DNA of 23,999 nucleotides, taken from positions 1-23,999 of the forward strand of contig CABTYO010000028.1 in NCBI GenBank assembly GCA_902489075.1. The letters run 5' to 3'. Positions 1 to 6,369 of the stretch are shown here, in pieces; position 1 is the first letter of the stretch; each line of letters opens with the position of its first letter. The notes beneath the pieces were generated by a model. That model had not been told where the DNA came from. It did no database searches and saw only the letters and a list, made by a program, of their open reading frames with translations. The stretch comes from an uncultured Faecalicatena sp. GTDB lineage: Bacteria; Bacillota; Clostridia; Lachnospirales; Lachnospiraceae. A program made the position numbers and the translations under genes.

Positions 1-22
1 CAGACGTGTGCTCTTCCGATCT
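1..22. other. Illumina adapter remnant at contig end (not genomic)
   Basis: These bases match the last 22 nt of the Illumina TruSeq read-2 adapter, ending ...GCTCTTCCGATCT. Homology to the YloV/FakA family on the minus strand stops exactly at base 23: the protein reads through Gly-Val-Asp-Tyr-Ile and then turns into adapter, where the family normally continues into a conserved Gly-Gly-Gln-rich segment. It is therefore a library artefact left at the end of a contig. Any reading frame that uses these bases is spurious. Confidence 0.95.
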
Positions 23-1105
23 AATGTAATCGACACCGAGCTCTCTGAAAATCTCATTCATGCCTTCCCCGATGGATACGGCAATGAATCCAACAGACTT
101 CCTTGGCTCTTTATTCTTCTTCTCTTCTTTCTGCTGTGCGGCAAGCTTCTCGGATTCACGGATCAGCTTCTCCTGATGCTCTTCGCGCATATTATCGATC
201 TTCATCCTGGAGAGCTGTCCATAGGTCAGCGCTTTCTGGATTGCAAGACCGGGGTCATTGGTATGGACATGAATCTTCACGATATCATCATCCGCAACGC
301 AGACAATAGAATCACCGATGGATTCCAGATAAGCCTTGAATTCCACCTCATCAGCATCATTGAATTCCTTCTCCACCATGATAATAAACTCCGTACAGTA
401 ACCGAACTTGATGTCCGCCTCTGCCTGTGCGCCCGGCTTTACCATGGTAGTGCCGGAGCTTGCTTCAATAGCACTGTAGTCGATCTCTTTGCCCTGGAAT
501 GCGTCATATGCGCCGTTTAATACTTCCAGCAGTCCCTGTCCGCCGGAGTCTACAACCCCTGCCTCTTTCAGGACAGGCAGCATCTCCGGTGTCTTGGAAA
601 GAACATACTCGGCATGTTTTAACACTTCCGGGATAAACACTTCCAGGTCATCGGTTGTCTCTGCCATCTCAGCTGCCTTCTGGGCAATTCCCTTTGCAAC
701 GGTCAGGATGGTCCCTTCCTTCGGCTTCATGACTGCCTTATATGCAGTCGCACGTGCACGCTCACATGCCTGTGCCAGGATCGGAGCATCGATCTCCTTA
801 TGTTCCCTGATCTCCTTGGTAAATCCACGGAGCAGCTGGGACAGGATGACTCCTGAGTTTCCTCTCGCACCCCTGAGGGAACCGGATGAGATTGCCTTGG
901 ATACAGTCATCATATCCGGGTTCCCAAGACCGCTCACTTCCTTGGCGGCTGACATAATGGTCAATGTCATATTTGTTCCTGTATCACCATCAGGAACCGG
1001 GAACACATTCAATTCGTTAATAAATTCCTTTTTTGCCTCCAGATTTGCTGCTCCTGCTAAAAACATCTTCGTAAGCAGCTCTGAATTTATCGTTTTTGTT
1101 GCCAC
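23..1105 (-). CDS. fakA: Fatty acid kinase catalytic subunit FakA-like / YloV DAK2-domain protein, 3' end cut by adapter
   Basis: 361 codons remain of a protein usually near 550 aa. The N-terminal DhaL/DAK2 domain is intact: VPDGDTGTNM at about residues 37-46 holds the Asp residues that bind Mg-ATP, and GARGNSGVILSQ follows at about 79-90. In characterised relatives this subunit phosphorylates a fatty acid held by a FakB (DegV-type) carrier, feeding exogenous fatty acids into phospholipid synthesis. The start is GTG at 1105, because AGGAGG lies 9 nt upstream and overlaps the stop of the Asp23 gene; that gene is only 14 nt away, so the pair is probably co-transcribed and coupled. The C-terminal part is missing because the assembly ends here, not because the gene is broken. 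The FakA role is family knowledge; only the DAK2 domain is seen directly. Confidence 0.9.
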
Positions 1106-1119
1106 GACAAGTATCCTCC

Positions 1120-1482
1120 TTAATCTATCACTCTGACACCTTCGACGAAGATGTTTATTTTCTCTACAGTCATGCCGGTAAATTCTTCTACCTTATACTT
1201 TACATTGTTCATCAGATTGTCAGAAACAGAAAGAATATTCACTCCATATGCAACAATCACGTGAAAATCCAGTGTCAGGATGTTCTCATCAGAAATCTCC
1301 ACATGGATTCCGTGAGTCAGGCTTTCCTTTTTCAAAAGTCTTACCAGACCGTCCTTCATATTAACCGCAGCCATCCCGACGATTCCAAAGCATTCCACCG
1401 CCACGGAGCCTGCATACTTGGAAATCACATCCGGATTGACCGTGATAATTCCAAGATCTGTACTCATGCTACCTTTCATCAT
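1120..1482 (-). CDS. Asp23/Gls24 family envelope stress response protein (YloU-like)
   Basis: 120 aa, typical of the short Asp23/Gls24 (DUF322) proteins. The sequence starts with STDLGIITVNPDVISKYAG and contains the family's GIVGMA segment and the C-terminal VEKINIFVEGVRV strand. Gls24/Asp23 proteins are soluble or membrane-associated alpha/beta proteins linked to envelope homeostasis; the short YloU type is nearly always found next to yloV/fakA, as here. The start is the first of two adjacent ATGs, with GGAGG 6 nt upstream. It heads the fakA transcription unit, and a well-formed promoter lies 116 nt upstream at 1598-1626. The biochemical role is not known. Confidence 0.9.
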   Translation of the reverse strand: MMKGSMSTDLGIITVNPDVISKYAGSVAVECFGIVGMAAVNMKDGLVRLLKKESLTHGIHVEISDENILTLDFHVIVAYGVNILSVSDNLMNNVKYKVEEFTGMTVEKINIFVEGVRVID

Positions 1483-1597
1483 ATATTACCTCCAATTCTT
1501 ATATGGATTTCCGCAAAACTTACGCCAGCTGCACTAAGCCGCCGGACACGCGCGATAAAAATGCGCAATATGCCCCTTAGGCACAATCAACAGAAGT

Positions 1598-1626
1598 ATT
1601 ATACTCTCTTTATTCAAAATTTACAA
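1598..1626 (-). promoter_or_regulatory. Sigma-A-type promoter for the Asp23-fakA unit
   Basis: On the minus strand, TTGTAA (1621-1626) is separated by 17 bases from a perfect TATAAT (1598-1603). The -35 box overlaps the TAA stop codon of the upstream kinase gene. The leader before the Asp23 start is about 110 nt. Confidence 0.7.
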
Positions 1627-2226
1627 TATCGATTCATAAAGTGCTGCCAAAACATCCAGAATCTGTTCCTCAGGGATACTTCCGCTGTTCAGGCAGAGAT
1701 CGTACTGTGTCATATCTTCCCATCTCAGATCTGTAAAATAGTTATAATAATATCTGCGCTGCTTGTCGATCTTTTTAATCAATAGGGAGGCCTCTCTCTC
1801 ATCGATGGATGCCCTCTGCATGATGGTCTCCACGCGCTTCTCAAACGGAGCATGGATAAACACACTTCTGCAGCCTTCGCAGCCCTTTAAAATGTCGTTA
1901 GCACAGCGGCCGACGATAATGCAGTCCTCTTTTCTGGCCAGATCCTTAATAATCTCCATCTGTGTATAGAAAAGCACATCGTTCATCGGTTCAAACCGGA
2001 ACTGCTTCGACATCTGAACATCATCTTCTACCGGATAACGCCATGGATTCGCACGCTTTTCATCTACCTTAAGGAGCTCTTCATAGGTAATGTTCTGCAT
2101 ATCACCCGCAATCTTGATCAGTTCCTTGTCATAATAATGAATCCCGAGCCTCTCAGATAATTTCTTTGCAATCTCATGTCCGTTGCTTCCGTACTGTCTC
2201 CCAATCGTAATCACCCGTCTGCCCAT
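1621..2226 (-). CDS. Cytidylate kinase-like family protein
   Basis: 201 aa. The N-terminus, RRVITIGRQYGSNGHEIAKK, is the P-loop region of the cytidylate kinase-like (AAA_26 / Cytidylate_kin2) family, where GRQYGSNG replaces the classical Walker A. Residues near the middle (CIIVGRCANDIL) match the family's GR-x-A-D strand. True Cmk phosphorylates CMP/dCMP, but this family is a separate group common in Firmicutes whose substrate is largely untested. The start chosen is ATG 2226 (GRRVITIG follows at once), with a GGGGAAG sequence just upstream; a GTG four codons earlier is possible but sits inside that ribosome-binding region. It is transcribed in the same direction as the Asp23 gene but is followed by that gene's own promoter. 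Confidence 0.85.
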   Translation of the reverse strand: MGRRVITIGRQYGSNGHEIAKKLSERLGIHYYDKELIKIAGDMQNITYEELLKVDEKRANPWRYPVEDDVQMSKQFRFEPMNDVLFYTQMEIIKDLARKEDCIIVGRCANDILKGCEGCRSVFIHAPFEKRVETIMQRASIDEREASLLIKKIDKQRRYYYNYFTDLRWEDMTQYDLCLNSGSIPEEQILDVLAALYESIL

Positions 2227-2282
2227 AGTCTTCCCCACTTTCTGCCCAGTCCCACTGGCTGCTTATTAATTTTGATATATTG

Positions 2283-2311
2283 ATTTTATCATGAAACACA
2301 GATTATGTGAA
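2283..2311 (-). promoter_or_regulatory. Probable promoter for the cytidylate kinase-like gene
   Basis: On the minus strand, TTCACA (2306-2311) is followed after 17 bases by TAAAAT (2283-2288). The leader to the ATG at 2226 is about 50 nt. The -35 matches the consensus at 5 of 6 positions. Confidence 0.5.
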
Positions 2312-2323
2312 TATCAAATTTGC

Positions 2324-2351
2324 GGGCGGCCTCCATTAGAGGCTTTTGCCC
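2324..2351. other. Hairpin between the orphan gene and the kinase promoter
   Basis: GCCTC (2329-2333) and GAGGC (2339-2343) form a 5-bp stem, flanked by outer GGGC (2324-2327) and GCCC (2348-2351). On the plus strand it is followed by four T's; on the minus strand, in which the neighbouring genes are read, there is no T run. It could weakly end transcription from the right or be an RNA structure; the role is unclear. Confidence 0.3.
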
Positions 2352-2426
2352 TTCTGTACAAGACCGTACTGTGTACTGTGCTGCACAGTGTCATCTATTT
2401 TTTCTTTTTTAGCGGAATTGCCACCG

Positions 2427-2648
2427 CTATTTTTCTTTACACTTGATTCCATAATTTCCTCTGCTGCCGTTTTCATAACCGCGGTAAATCTCGTATTTGA
2501 TCCCATCTATCTCTACTTCATCGTCACCTGTAAATGTGCAGGAAGACCCGCTTTCTTCACAATATTTTGATATGGCATCCATCGCCTTCACCAGTGTCGG
2601 ATAATTTGTACTGTCTTCATAGGGAACCCAAAACGTCTTTTTAAACAT
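2427..2648 (-). CDS. Hypothetical 73-aa protein
   Basis: No family recognised. ATG 2648 is preferred over longer frames because AAGGAGG lies just upstream. The product (starting FKKTFWVPYEDSTNY) is small, soluble and mixed alpha/beta in appearance, with an acidic centre (GDDEVEIDGIKYEIYRG) that looks like two beta strands, and a Cys pair spaced widely. No signal peptide or membrane helix. It follows the Cys-rich gene by 31 nt in the same direction, suggesting co-transcription. Confidence 0.65.
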   Translation of the reverse strand: MFKKTFWVPYEDSTNYPTLVKAMDAISKYCEESGSSCTFTGDDEVEIDGIKYEIYRGYENGSRGNYGIKCKEK

Positions 2649-2679
2649 AAAATTTTCCTCCTTAAATTTTCTCTCGACC

Positions 2680-3021
2680 TTAAGTTTCTTTCTGAAATTC
2701 TTTTCTGAGAACTTCTTTCGGTGGTTCGATTTCATTGGCAATCGTATGCTCTGTCAGTTCTGATAATAACTTAATCTTCTTATTAATGACAGGCCTCATG
2801 CAGTTTGGCACATGCTCCTGATGTGCCCTGTGTATTGCAACGCATTCCTTGCAGTTTCCATGGTAACGGCAGGCCTTCTGGCAGGGGCAGTGATCCTTTT
2901 CCCGATATTCCTCACGAAAAGCGGCTGCAAACTCCTCCTGCAGTCTCAGGCCTTCCTGACGGTTGCCTTTATGAAACTGCTCCATCGCATCCAGTTCCTT
3001 TTGATTTCCTTCTATAACCAT
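2680..3021 (-). CDS. Small Cys/His-rich protein, putative metal binding
   Basis: 113 aa. A helical, charged N-terminus (about 1-42) leads into a compact Cys/His cluster: C45, C47, C51, H54, C57, C60, H64, H67, H70, C74, in the pattern CPC-x3-C-x2-HG-x-C-x2-C-x3-H. This arrangement strongly suggests Zn or Fe-S binding. From memory, similar short proteins occur widely in Clostridia, often carrying the unsupported label 'LPS biosynthesis protein'; I do not adopt it. Start ATG 3021 has GGAGGG about 8 nt upstream. No membrane segment. Function unknown. Confidence 0.7.
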   Translation of the reverse strand: MVIEGNQKELDAMEQFHKGNRQEGLRLQEEFAAAFREEYREKDHCPCQKACRYHGNCKECVAIHRAHQEHVPNCMRPVINKKIKLLSELTEHTIANEIEPPKEVLRKEFQKET

Positions 3022-3138
3022 ATGTAATCCCTCCGCAATCTTTACCTCATAATCACTTTTAAGTACATCACAATCCGCTTCACTGCTTCCCTCATGAACA
3101 AATGTACTTTGCTTATTTTAATTTCCATGAGTATTCCC

Positions 3139-3312
3139 CTATTCTTTTCTTAGTCTGACTGTACTGTATATTACAGCTGCTACACCAATCAGCATGATGA
3201 TTCCGTCAATCCTCACCATCCAGTCAGACAACGACAATCCCAAAAAGTGAATCACCATTAATATTAGAGCCAGAACTAAAACAATCGCACTTGTTATCTG
3301 AACTTTTTTCAT
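3139..3312 (-). CDS. Small two-helix membrane protein (57 aa)
   Basis: ATG 3312 (KKVQITSAIV) is preceded by GGGAGAAGAAGG; the upstream in-frame extension is basic and lacks a good ribosome site. Two hydrophobic segments, about residues 5-24 and 35-51, are separated by a short loop with Trp and Asp, giving a hairpin membrane topology with Lys/Arg at both ends. No family recognised. Lies 44 nt after the DUF4304-like gene in the same direction. Confidence 0.6.
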   Translation of the reverse strand: MKKVQITSAIVLVLALILMVIHFLGLSLSDWMVRIDGIIMLIGVAAVIYSTVRLRKE

Positions 3313-3356
3313 CCTTCTTCTCCCTTTCCTGCCCCTGAATTCTCCATTGATATAAC

Positions 3357-4046
3357 TCAATTAATAATGTCGGCCTTGATTTTCAATTGTTTCATACTGG
3401 ACTTTGAGTGCCAGTATTCTCTCTGCTTTAAAATTTTAGACTTGATATACTCCTGAAAGGCAGCAGGGTCATGAATGACCGATGAGATTTCCCCATTCAA
3501 TTCTTCCCGGAATTTTATATCATAGACCAGTTCTGAATATCTTGTCTCCTCCACAAGCTCTTCATAAAATTCACTTGCCAGCGGATCGCCTGACAAGCCA
3601 CAAATCATCATTTGATGATAGCGGATGACAGAACTGGCTCCAATGGATGACGTAACTCTTTTACTTAGGATGCGTTCTTTGGCCCATTCCATATTCTGAA
3701 AGTTCCGGTATTCCTGTACCTTTTCCAATGCCTTATAAGCGAAATCTGTCATATCTGCAAAAAACTGTTCCGCATTGTCTGCAAATGCAGCAAACTCTTT
3801 CTCTCTGCCTCCGTAATCAAAACTGATATGATCCTGTCCCGCCCATAGATAATGTACTGCAACATTCAGGTAGGAGCCCCGGTCCCAATTGCTGGGCTGA
3901 AACTCCACTACAATTAGAAACCATCCGTTATCGTCGATCCATGTACGCGATGAACCTTTTCGAAAAAGGCCATTGCTTTTCAGAACATTTTTTGCTGCTT
4001 CATTTATAATTTTATTATGATCCATCTGCATCTTCACAGGCCTCAT
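3357..4046 (-). CDS. DUF4304-like hypothetical protein
   Basis: 229 aa from ATG 4046, which has GGAAGG 8 nt upstream and starts 20 nt after the stop of the DUF6483 gene; a longer frame would overlap that gene. Residues 10-110 resemble DUF4304: an N-terminal helix, GLFRKGSSRTWIDDNGWF, then VVEFQPSNWDRGSYLNVAVH, i.e. the family's 'modified/unmodified residue then FQ-x-S' strand pattern. The rest is helical and charged. Soluble, no signal peptide. Family assignment is by eye and moderate; the molecular function of DUF4304 is unknown. Confidence 0.6.
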   Translation of the reverse strand: MRPVKMQMDHNKIINEAAKNVLKSNGLFRKGSSRTWIDDNGWFLIVVEFQPSNWDRGSYLNVAVHYLWAGQDHISFDYGGREKEFAAFADNAEQFFADMTDFAYKALEKVQEYRNFQNMEWAKERILSKRVTSSIGASSVIRYHQMMICGLSGDPLASEFYEELVEETRYSELVYDIKFREELNGEISSVIHDPAAFQEYIKSKILKQREYWHSKSSMKQLKIKADIIN

Positions 4047-4065
4047 TTCGGTTCCTTCCACCTTT

Positions 4066-4464
4066 TTATATCTCCACCTTCTCCAGAATATCGCATGCTT
4101 CCCCATATCCCGCGTTCCTGGCCAGCTGCTGCATTCCTTCGAGCACTTCCTCTTCTGAATAATTGTGCTGCTTTAAAAATTCCTGTCCCTTTTGACTCAC
4201 ATACTGATAAAACAGAAGGGCCGCCGCAACTTCCTCATTGCTGTCATAATCGATTTCATCCAGGAGAAGATTCTCCGCCTCATTGATCTCGCCACGGTCG
4301 ACCATAGCTTTGTAGTCCCCTAATTTCTTACCTGAGACTTCATACTTATTCTCATCTTCCAGTTCAACCTGAACATACTTCTTACCTAACATTAAGGAAA
4401 AAAGAACCCTTGCGACCTCCTTGATCATCCTCATGATATAATCTTTCTCATCACTGTAAAGCAT
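4066..4464 (-). CDS. DUF6483 family protein
   Basis: 132 aa. The N-terminal DYIMRMIKEVARVLFSLMLGK helix and the downstream segment on a tetratricopeptide-like helical arrangement (EINEAENLLLDEID, then QEFLKQHNYSEEEVLEGM) match the small Firmicute family DUF6483 as I remember it. Soluble, acidic, mostly helical, possibly a protein-interaction module. The start is uncertain: ATG 4464 has AAAGGA 12 nt upstream, whereas TTG 4473 lies only 3 nt from it. Function unknown; it precedes the DUF4304-like gene. Confidence 0.65.
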   Translation of the reverse strand: MLYSDEKDYIMRMIKEVARVLFSLMLGKKYVQVELEDENKYEVSGKKLGDYKAMVDRGEINEAENLLLDEIDYDSNEEVAAALLFYQYVSQKGQEFLKQHNYSEEEVLEGMQQLARNAGYGEACDILEKVEI

Positions 4465-4529
4465 AATAATCAACGTTCCTTTCTAAAAAAACTATAGAAG
4501 CTCTAACTGTGGATCTTATATTGTGATAA

Positions 4530-5129
4530 TTACAGTACCGTCTTTTCATCTTTCATATGTGCAGCCGTATCACAGTCCAGCCATTCTCTCAATTGCTTAA
4601 GAAGCGGATCATCCAAAAAGTACTGTTTCCCATAATCCAGATTAAATTCATAATCAAAATCCGGTGGATTCTTCCCCTGGTTATGCTGTATGATCGTCTC
4701 TGCCTTGTCCAGCGCCTTCACAAGCTTAGCCTCTGCCGTCATATTCTCATTATACTCCTGCCAGAGCCCGAAGAGCTCGTCTCTCTGATCGTCCGGCAGC
4801 AGGGAAAGCACCTTCTTAACATCCCGTTCCTCTGCACCATGCTTTTCCTCCTCATCTGGATTCGAAGCCGCCGAAATATCTCCCATATACAGCTCCCCTA
4901 AATCATGTACCAGACACATCATTAACGTTTTTGAAAGATCGACCTCAAAGGAGGGAGCCAGCATCCCAGCCATCAATGCCAGACGCCAGGAATGTTCCGC
5001 TGTGCTCTCCCTGCGCCCTGATGATCCCCATGCTTCCCTCAGGACAGACTTTAAGCCTTCCACTTCTTTTATAAACTCAATTTGTTTCTGCAATGCAGTA
5101 AAATTGCTTTTCTTCTCATCTATCATCAT
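4530..5129 (-). CDS. HD-domain phosphohydrolase (YfbR/HDDC2-type 5'-deoxynucleotidase-like)
   Basis: 199 aa. The HD metal-binding residues are all visible: STAEHSW (H46), VHDLGE (H75-D76) and KALDKAE (D141), with E79 and Asp84 of the MGDI segment also family-typical. This spacing matches the HD_3 group that includes E. coli YfbR, which dephosphorylates deoxynucleoside 5'-monophosphates. Substrate here is an inference. Start ATG 5129 is chosen because GAGAGG lies 12 nt upstream; a TTG at 5153 lacks a ribosome site. It has its own promoter at 5179-5207, divergent from rpmB. Confidence 0.85.
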   Translation of the reverse strand: MMIDEKKSNFTALQKQIEFIKEVEGLKSVLREAWGSSGRRESTAEHSWRLALMAGMLAPSFEVDLSKTLMMCLVHDLGELYMGDISAASNPDEEEKHGAEERDVKKVLSLLPDDQRDELFGLWQEYNENMTAEAKLVKALDKAETIIQHNQGKNPPDFDYEFNLDYGKQYFLDDPLLKQLREWLDCDTAAHMKDEKTVL

Positions 5130-5178
5130 AAAACCATCACACCTCTCTTTCAATTGTTCTTACAATTCATTCACCTTT

Positions 5179-5207
5179 AGAATACACCCGCCGACCTGAA
5201 CTATCAA
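5179..5207 (-). promoter_or_regulatory. Promoter for the HD-domain gene
   Basis: On the minus strand, TTGATA (5202-5207), a 17-base spacer, then TATTCT (5179-5184). It is 50 nt from the chosen ATG and could also drive the DUF6483 and downstream genes. Confidence 0.55.
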
Positions 5208-5240
5208 CCTATTTACAGGCTAAAGATTTAGTGTAATAGT

Positions 5241-5310
5241 AATTTTTCAGCCACACAGGCACAATTCGTCGCCATAAATCGCACAAAGCTTAGCACAAGG
5301 CTGAATAATT
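5241..5310. repeat. Long-armed inverted repeat enclosing three GCACAA copies
   Basis: AATTTTTCAGCC (5241-5252) and GGCTGAATAATT (5299-5310) are reverse complements at 11 of 12 positions. The 46 bases between them contain GCACAA at 5259-5264, 5281-5286 and 5293-5298. The element lies between the divergent promoters of the HD gene and rpmB, upstream of both -35 boxes, so neither promoter transcribes it. It has no coding frame. It may be a regulator-binding region or a small repeat element. Confidence 0.6.
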
Positions 5311-5341
5311 ATCAATAATTTGTAAAATTTAGAAAAAAGAC

Positions 5342-5370
5342 TTGCAATAGAATACCCTTTCTGCTAAAAT
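5342..5370 (+). promoter_or_regulatory. rpmB promoter
   Basis: TTGCAA (5342-5347), a 17-base spacer and TAAAAT (5365-5370), about 50 nt before the rpmB start codon. An A/T-rich tract lies directly upstream and could act as an UP element. Confidence 0.7.
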
Positions 5371-5422
5371 AACAGTGTTGTGAGTCTGTATGGACTAGTT
5401 CAGATTGTTAGGAGGTGCAATG

Positions 5423-5608
5423 ATGGCTAAATGTGCTATTTGTGAAAAGGGTGCTCACTTCGGCAACAACGTAAGTCACTCTCATAGAAAATCACCAAAA
5501 ATGTGGAAATCAAATGTGAAGTCCGTTAGAGTGAAAACAGAAGGCGGATCTAAGAAAATGTACGTTTGTACATCCTGTTTAAAATCAGGACGCGTTGAGC
5601 GCGCTTAA
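5423..5608 (+). CDS. rpmB: 50S ribosomal protein L28
   Basis: 61 aa, normal length. The protein AKCAICEKGAHFGNNVSHSH at the N-terminus and a C-terminal CTSC-x-KSGRVERA are diagnostic of L28 of the zinc-ribbon (C+) type, with the pairs CAIC and CTSC as ligands. It binds 23S rRNA in the large subunit. The start is the second of two adjacent ATGs: AGGAGG (5410-5415) is 7 nt from it and the family begins Met-Ala-Lys. Single-gene unit with promoter at 5342 and terminator at 5631. In many Firmicutes rpmB is beside the Asp23-fakA pair; here about 3.8 kb separates them. Confidence 0.97.
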   Translation: MAKCAICEKGAHFGNNVSHSHRKSPKMWKSNVKSVRVKTEGGSKKMYVCTSCLKSGRVERA

Positions 5609-5630
5609 TTTAAGCATTTAACTGACACGG

Positions 5631-5659
5631 AGGTACTCACTTAGGTGGGTACTTTTTTT
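5631..5659 (+). terminator. Rho-independent terminator of rpmB
   Basis: AGGTACTCAC (5631-5640), loop TTAG, GTGGGTACTT (5645-5654), then seven T's (5653-5659). The stem includes G-T wobbles. It starts 22 nt after the rpmB stop. Confidence 0.85.
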
Positions 5660-5680
5660 GTGCTTTTATTTATTGCGAGT

Positions 5681-5712
5681 AAAAAGGAACCGCTGCAACT
5701 ACAGCCGCTCCT
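5681..5712 (-). terminator. Terminator closing the zapA-to-ytfJ gene run
   Basis: Read on the minus strand: an AGGAGC-GGCTG stem with a six-base loop and one G-G mismatch, closing on CAGC-GGTTCCT, followed by five T's. It lies 28 nt after the stop of the 45-aa membrane protein gene. Confidence 0.75.
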
Positions 5713-5739
5713 CTAAAAGATACTCTTTTCTTTTACACT

Positions 5740-5877
5740 CTATCCGCAGCAAAAAAGCTTATATCCTACCGCCAGGCATACAAAGGTTATAATCAGCCCC
5801 ACCGCGTTAGGCAGAATCAGCATAAGAAACATTCCGATTGCGAACCAGATCAATGCAAATCCTATTACTTTTTTCAT
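5740..5877 (-). CDS. Small membrane protein (45 aa)
   Basis: The frame from ATG 5877 begins KKVIGFALIWFAIGMFLML and ends GYKLFCCG. Two hydrophobic stretches, about residues 4-22 and 26-39, flank a Pro-Asn turn (LPN), with a double Cys at the C-terminus. Very short proteins of this form (KKxIG...GM.LML.LPN) recur in Clostridia as unnamed hypotheticals, in my recollection. The ribosome site is weak (GGGAG, 11 nt upstream). It follows ytfJ by 50 nt in the same direction and precedes a clear terminator, which supports it as the last gene of the operon. Function unknown. Confidence 0.65.
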   Translation of the reverse strand: MKKVIGFALIWFAIGMFLMLILPNAVGLIITFVCLAVGYKLFCCG

Positions 5878-5927
5878 GAGACACCAGACTCCCGGCAGGA
5901 TGTTTGGTTTATTTTATGCTAAAAGGG

Positions 5928-6341
5928 TTAAATCTGTGCATCATTTTCTTCTGCTTCGTCAGAATTCAGGATATCCATGACATCTTCCTCTGTCACCTTA
6001 TCTTCTTTGCGGGTCGTGAATTTATCTACCATCTCAGGAACCAGATCCAGGATCTTTGTCATTGTATCCTGATTTTTAATATTGACTAATTTTGTCGTTC
6101 CATTTTTAATGACAAGAACTGCGCTGGGGGTCACTCTTCCGCCCATACCGCCCATTCCTTTGTTCTTCTTGTCCGCAAGAAAAGAACCGGCGCCGATTCC
6201 GAATGACACATCAACTAACGGGAGGATTGTAGTATCTCCTACCTGGATTGCGTCTCCCACTACGGTCTTGGATGTCACAACGCCGTCCATTCCCTTGAAT
6301 AATGCCTCTACTGTTGTCTTGAAGTTATTTTCTTCTGCCAT
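5928..6341 (-). CDS. ytfJ: GerW family sporulation protein YtfJ
   Basis: 137 aa. The central glycine-rich run (KKNKGMGGMGGRVTPSAVLV) and VDVSFGIGAG strand are diagnostic of the GerW/YtfJ (Spore_YtfJ) family. In Bacillus the protein is made in the forespore under late sporulation sigma factors and is needed for normal germination with some germinants. Start ATG 6341 has AAGGAGG 9 nt upstream. The acidic C-terminus (EEDVMDILNSDEAEEND) is a lineage-specific tail. It sits 28 nt after a DUF2953 gene, the same pairing as ytfI-ytfJ in Bacillus. This indicates a spore-forming host or recent ancestor. Confidence 0.93.
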   Translation of the reverse strand: MAEENNFKTTVEALFKGMDGVVTSKTVVGDAIQVGDTTILPLVDVSFGIGAGSFLADKKNKGMGGMGGRVTPSAVLVIKNGTTKLVNIKNQDTMTKILDLVPEMVDKFTTRKEDKVTEEDVMDILNSDEAEENDAQI

Positions 6342-6369
6342 GTTCTAAATCCTCCTTGATTCTATCATT

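Noticed and set aside
8..520. Plus-strand 170-codon open frame at the left end
   Set aside because: It begins in the adapter and lies antisense to fakA; the protein has no family features.
489..1136. Plus-strand 215-codon frame
   Set aside because: Antisense shadow of fakA, whose DAK2 motifs are clear on the other strand.
2405..2436. Hairpin TAGCGG...CCGCTA followed by T's on the plus strand
   Set aside because: It overlaps the stop codon of a minus-strand gene, is followed by A's in that gene's direction, and there is no plus-strand gene upstream for it to terminate.
3042..3128. 28-codon minus-strand frame with AGGGGAA upstream, encoding a basic peptide
   Set aside because: Too short to judge without comparison; the ribosome site is only moderate and no conservation can be tested here.
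5130..5422. Possible riboswitch or small RNA in the longest gene-free stretch
   Set aside because: The inverted repeat lies upstream of both promoters rather than in a leader, and no promoter plus terminator pair bounds it; kept only as a repeat feature.
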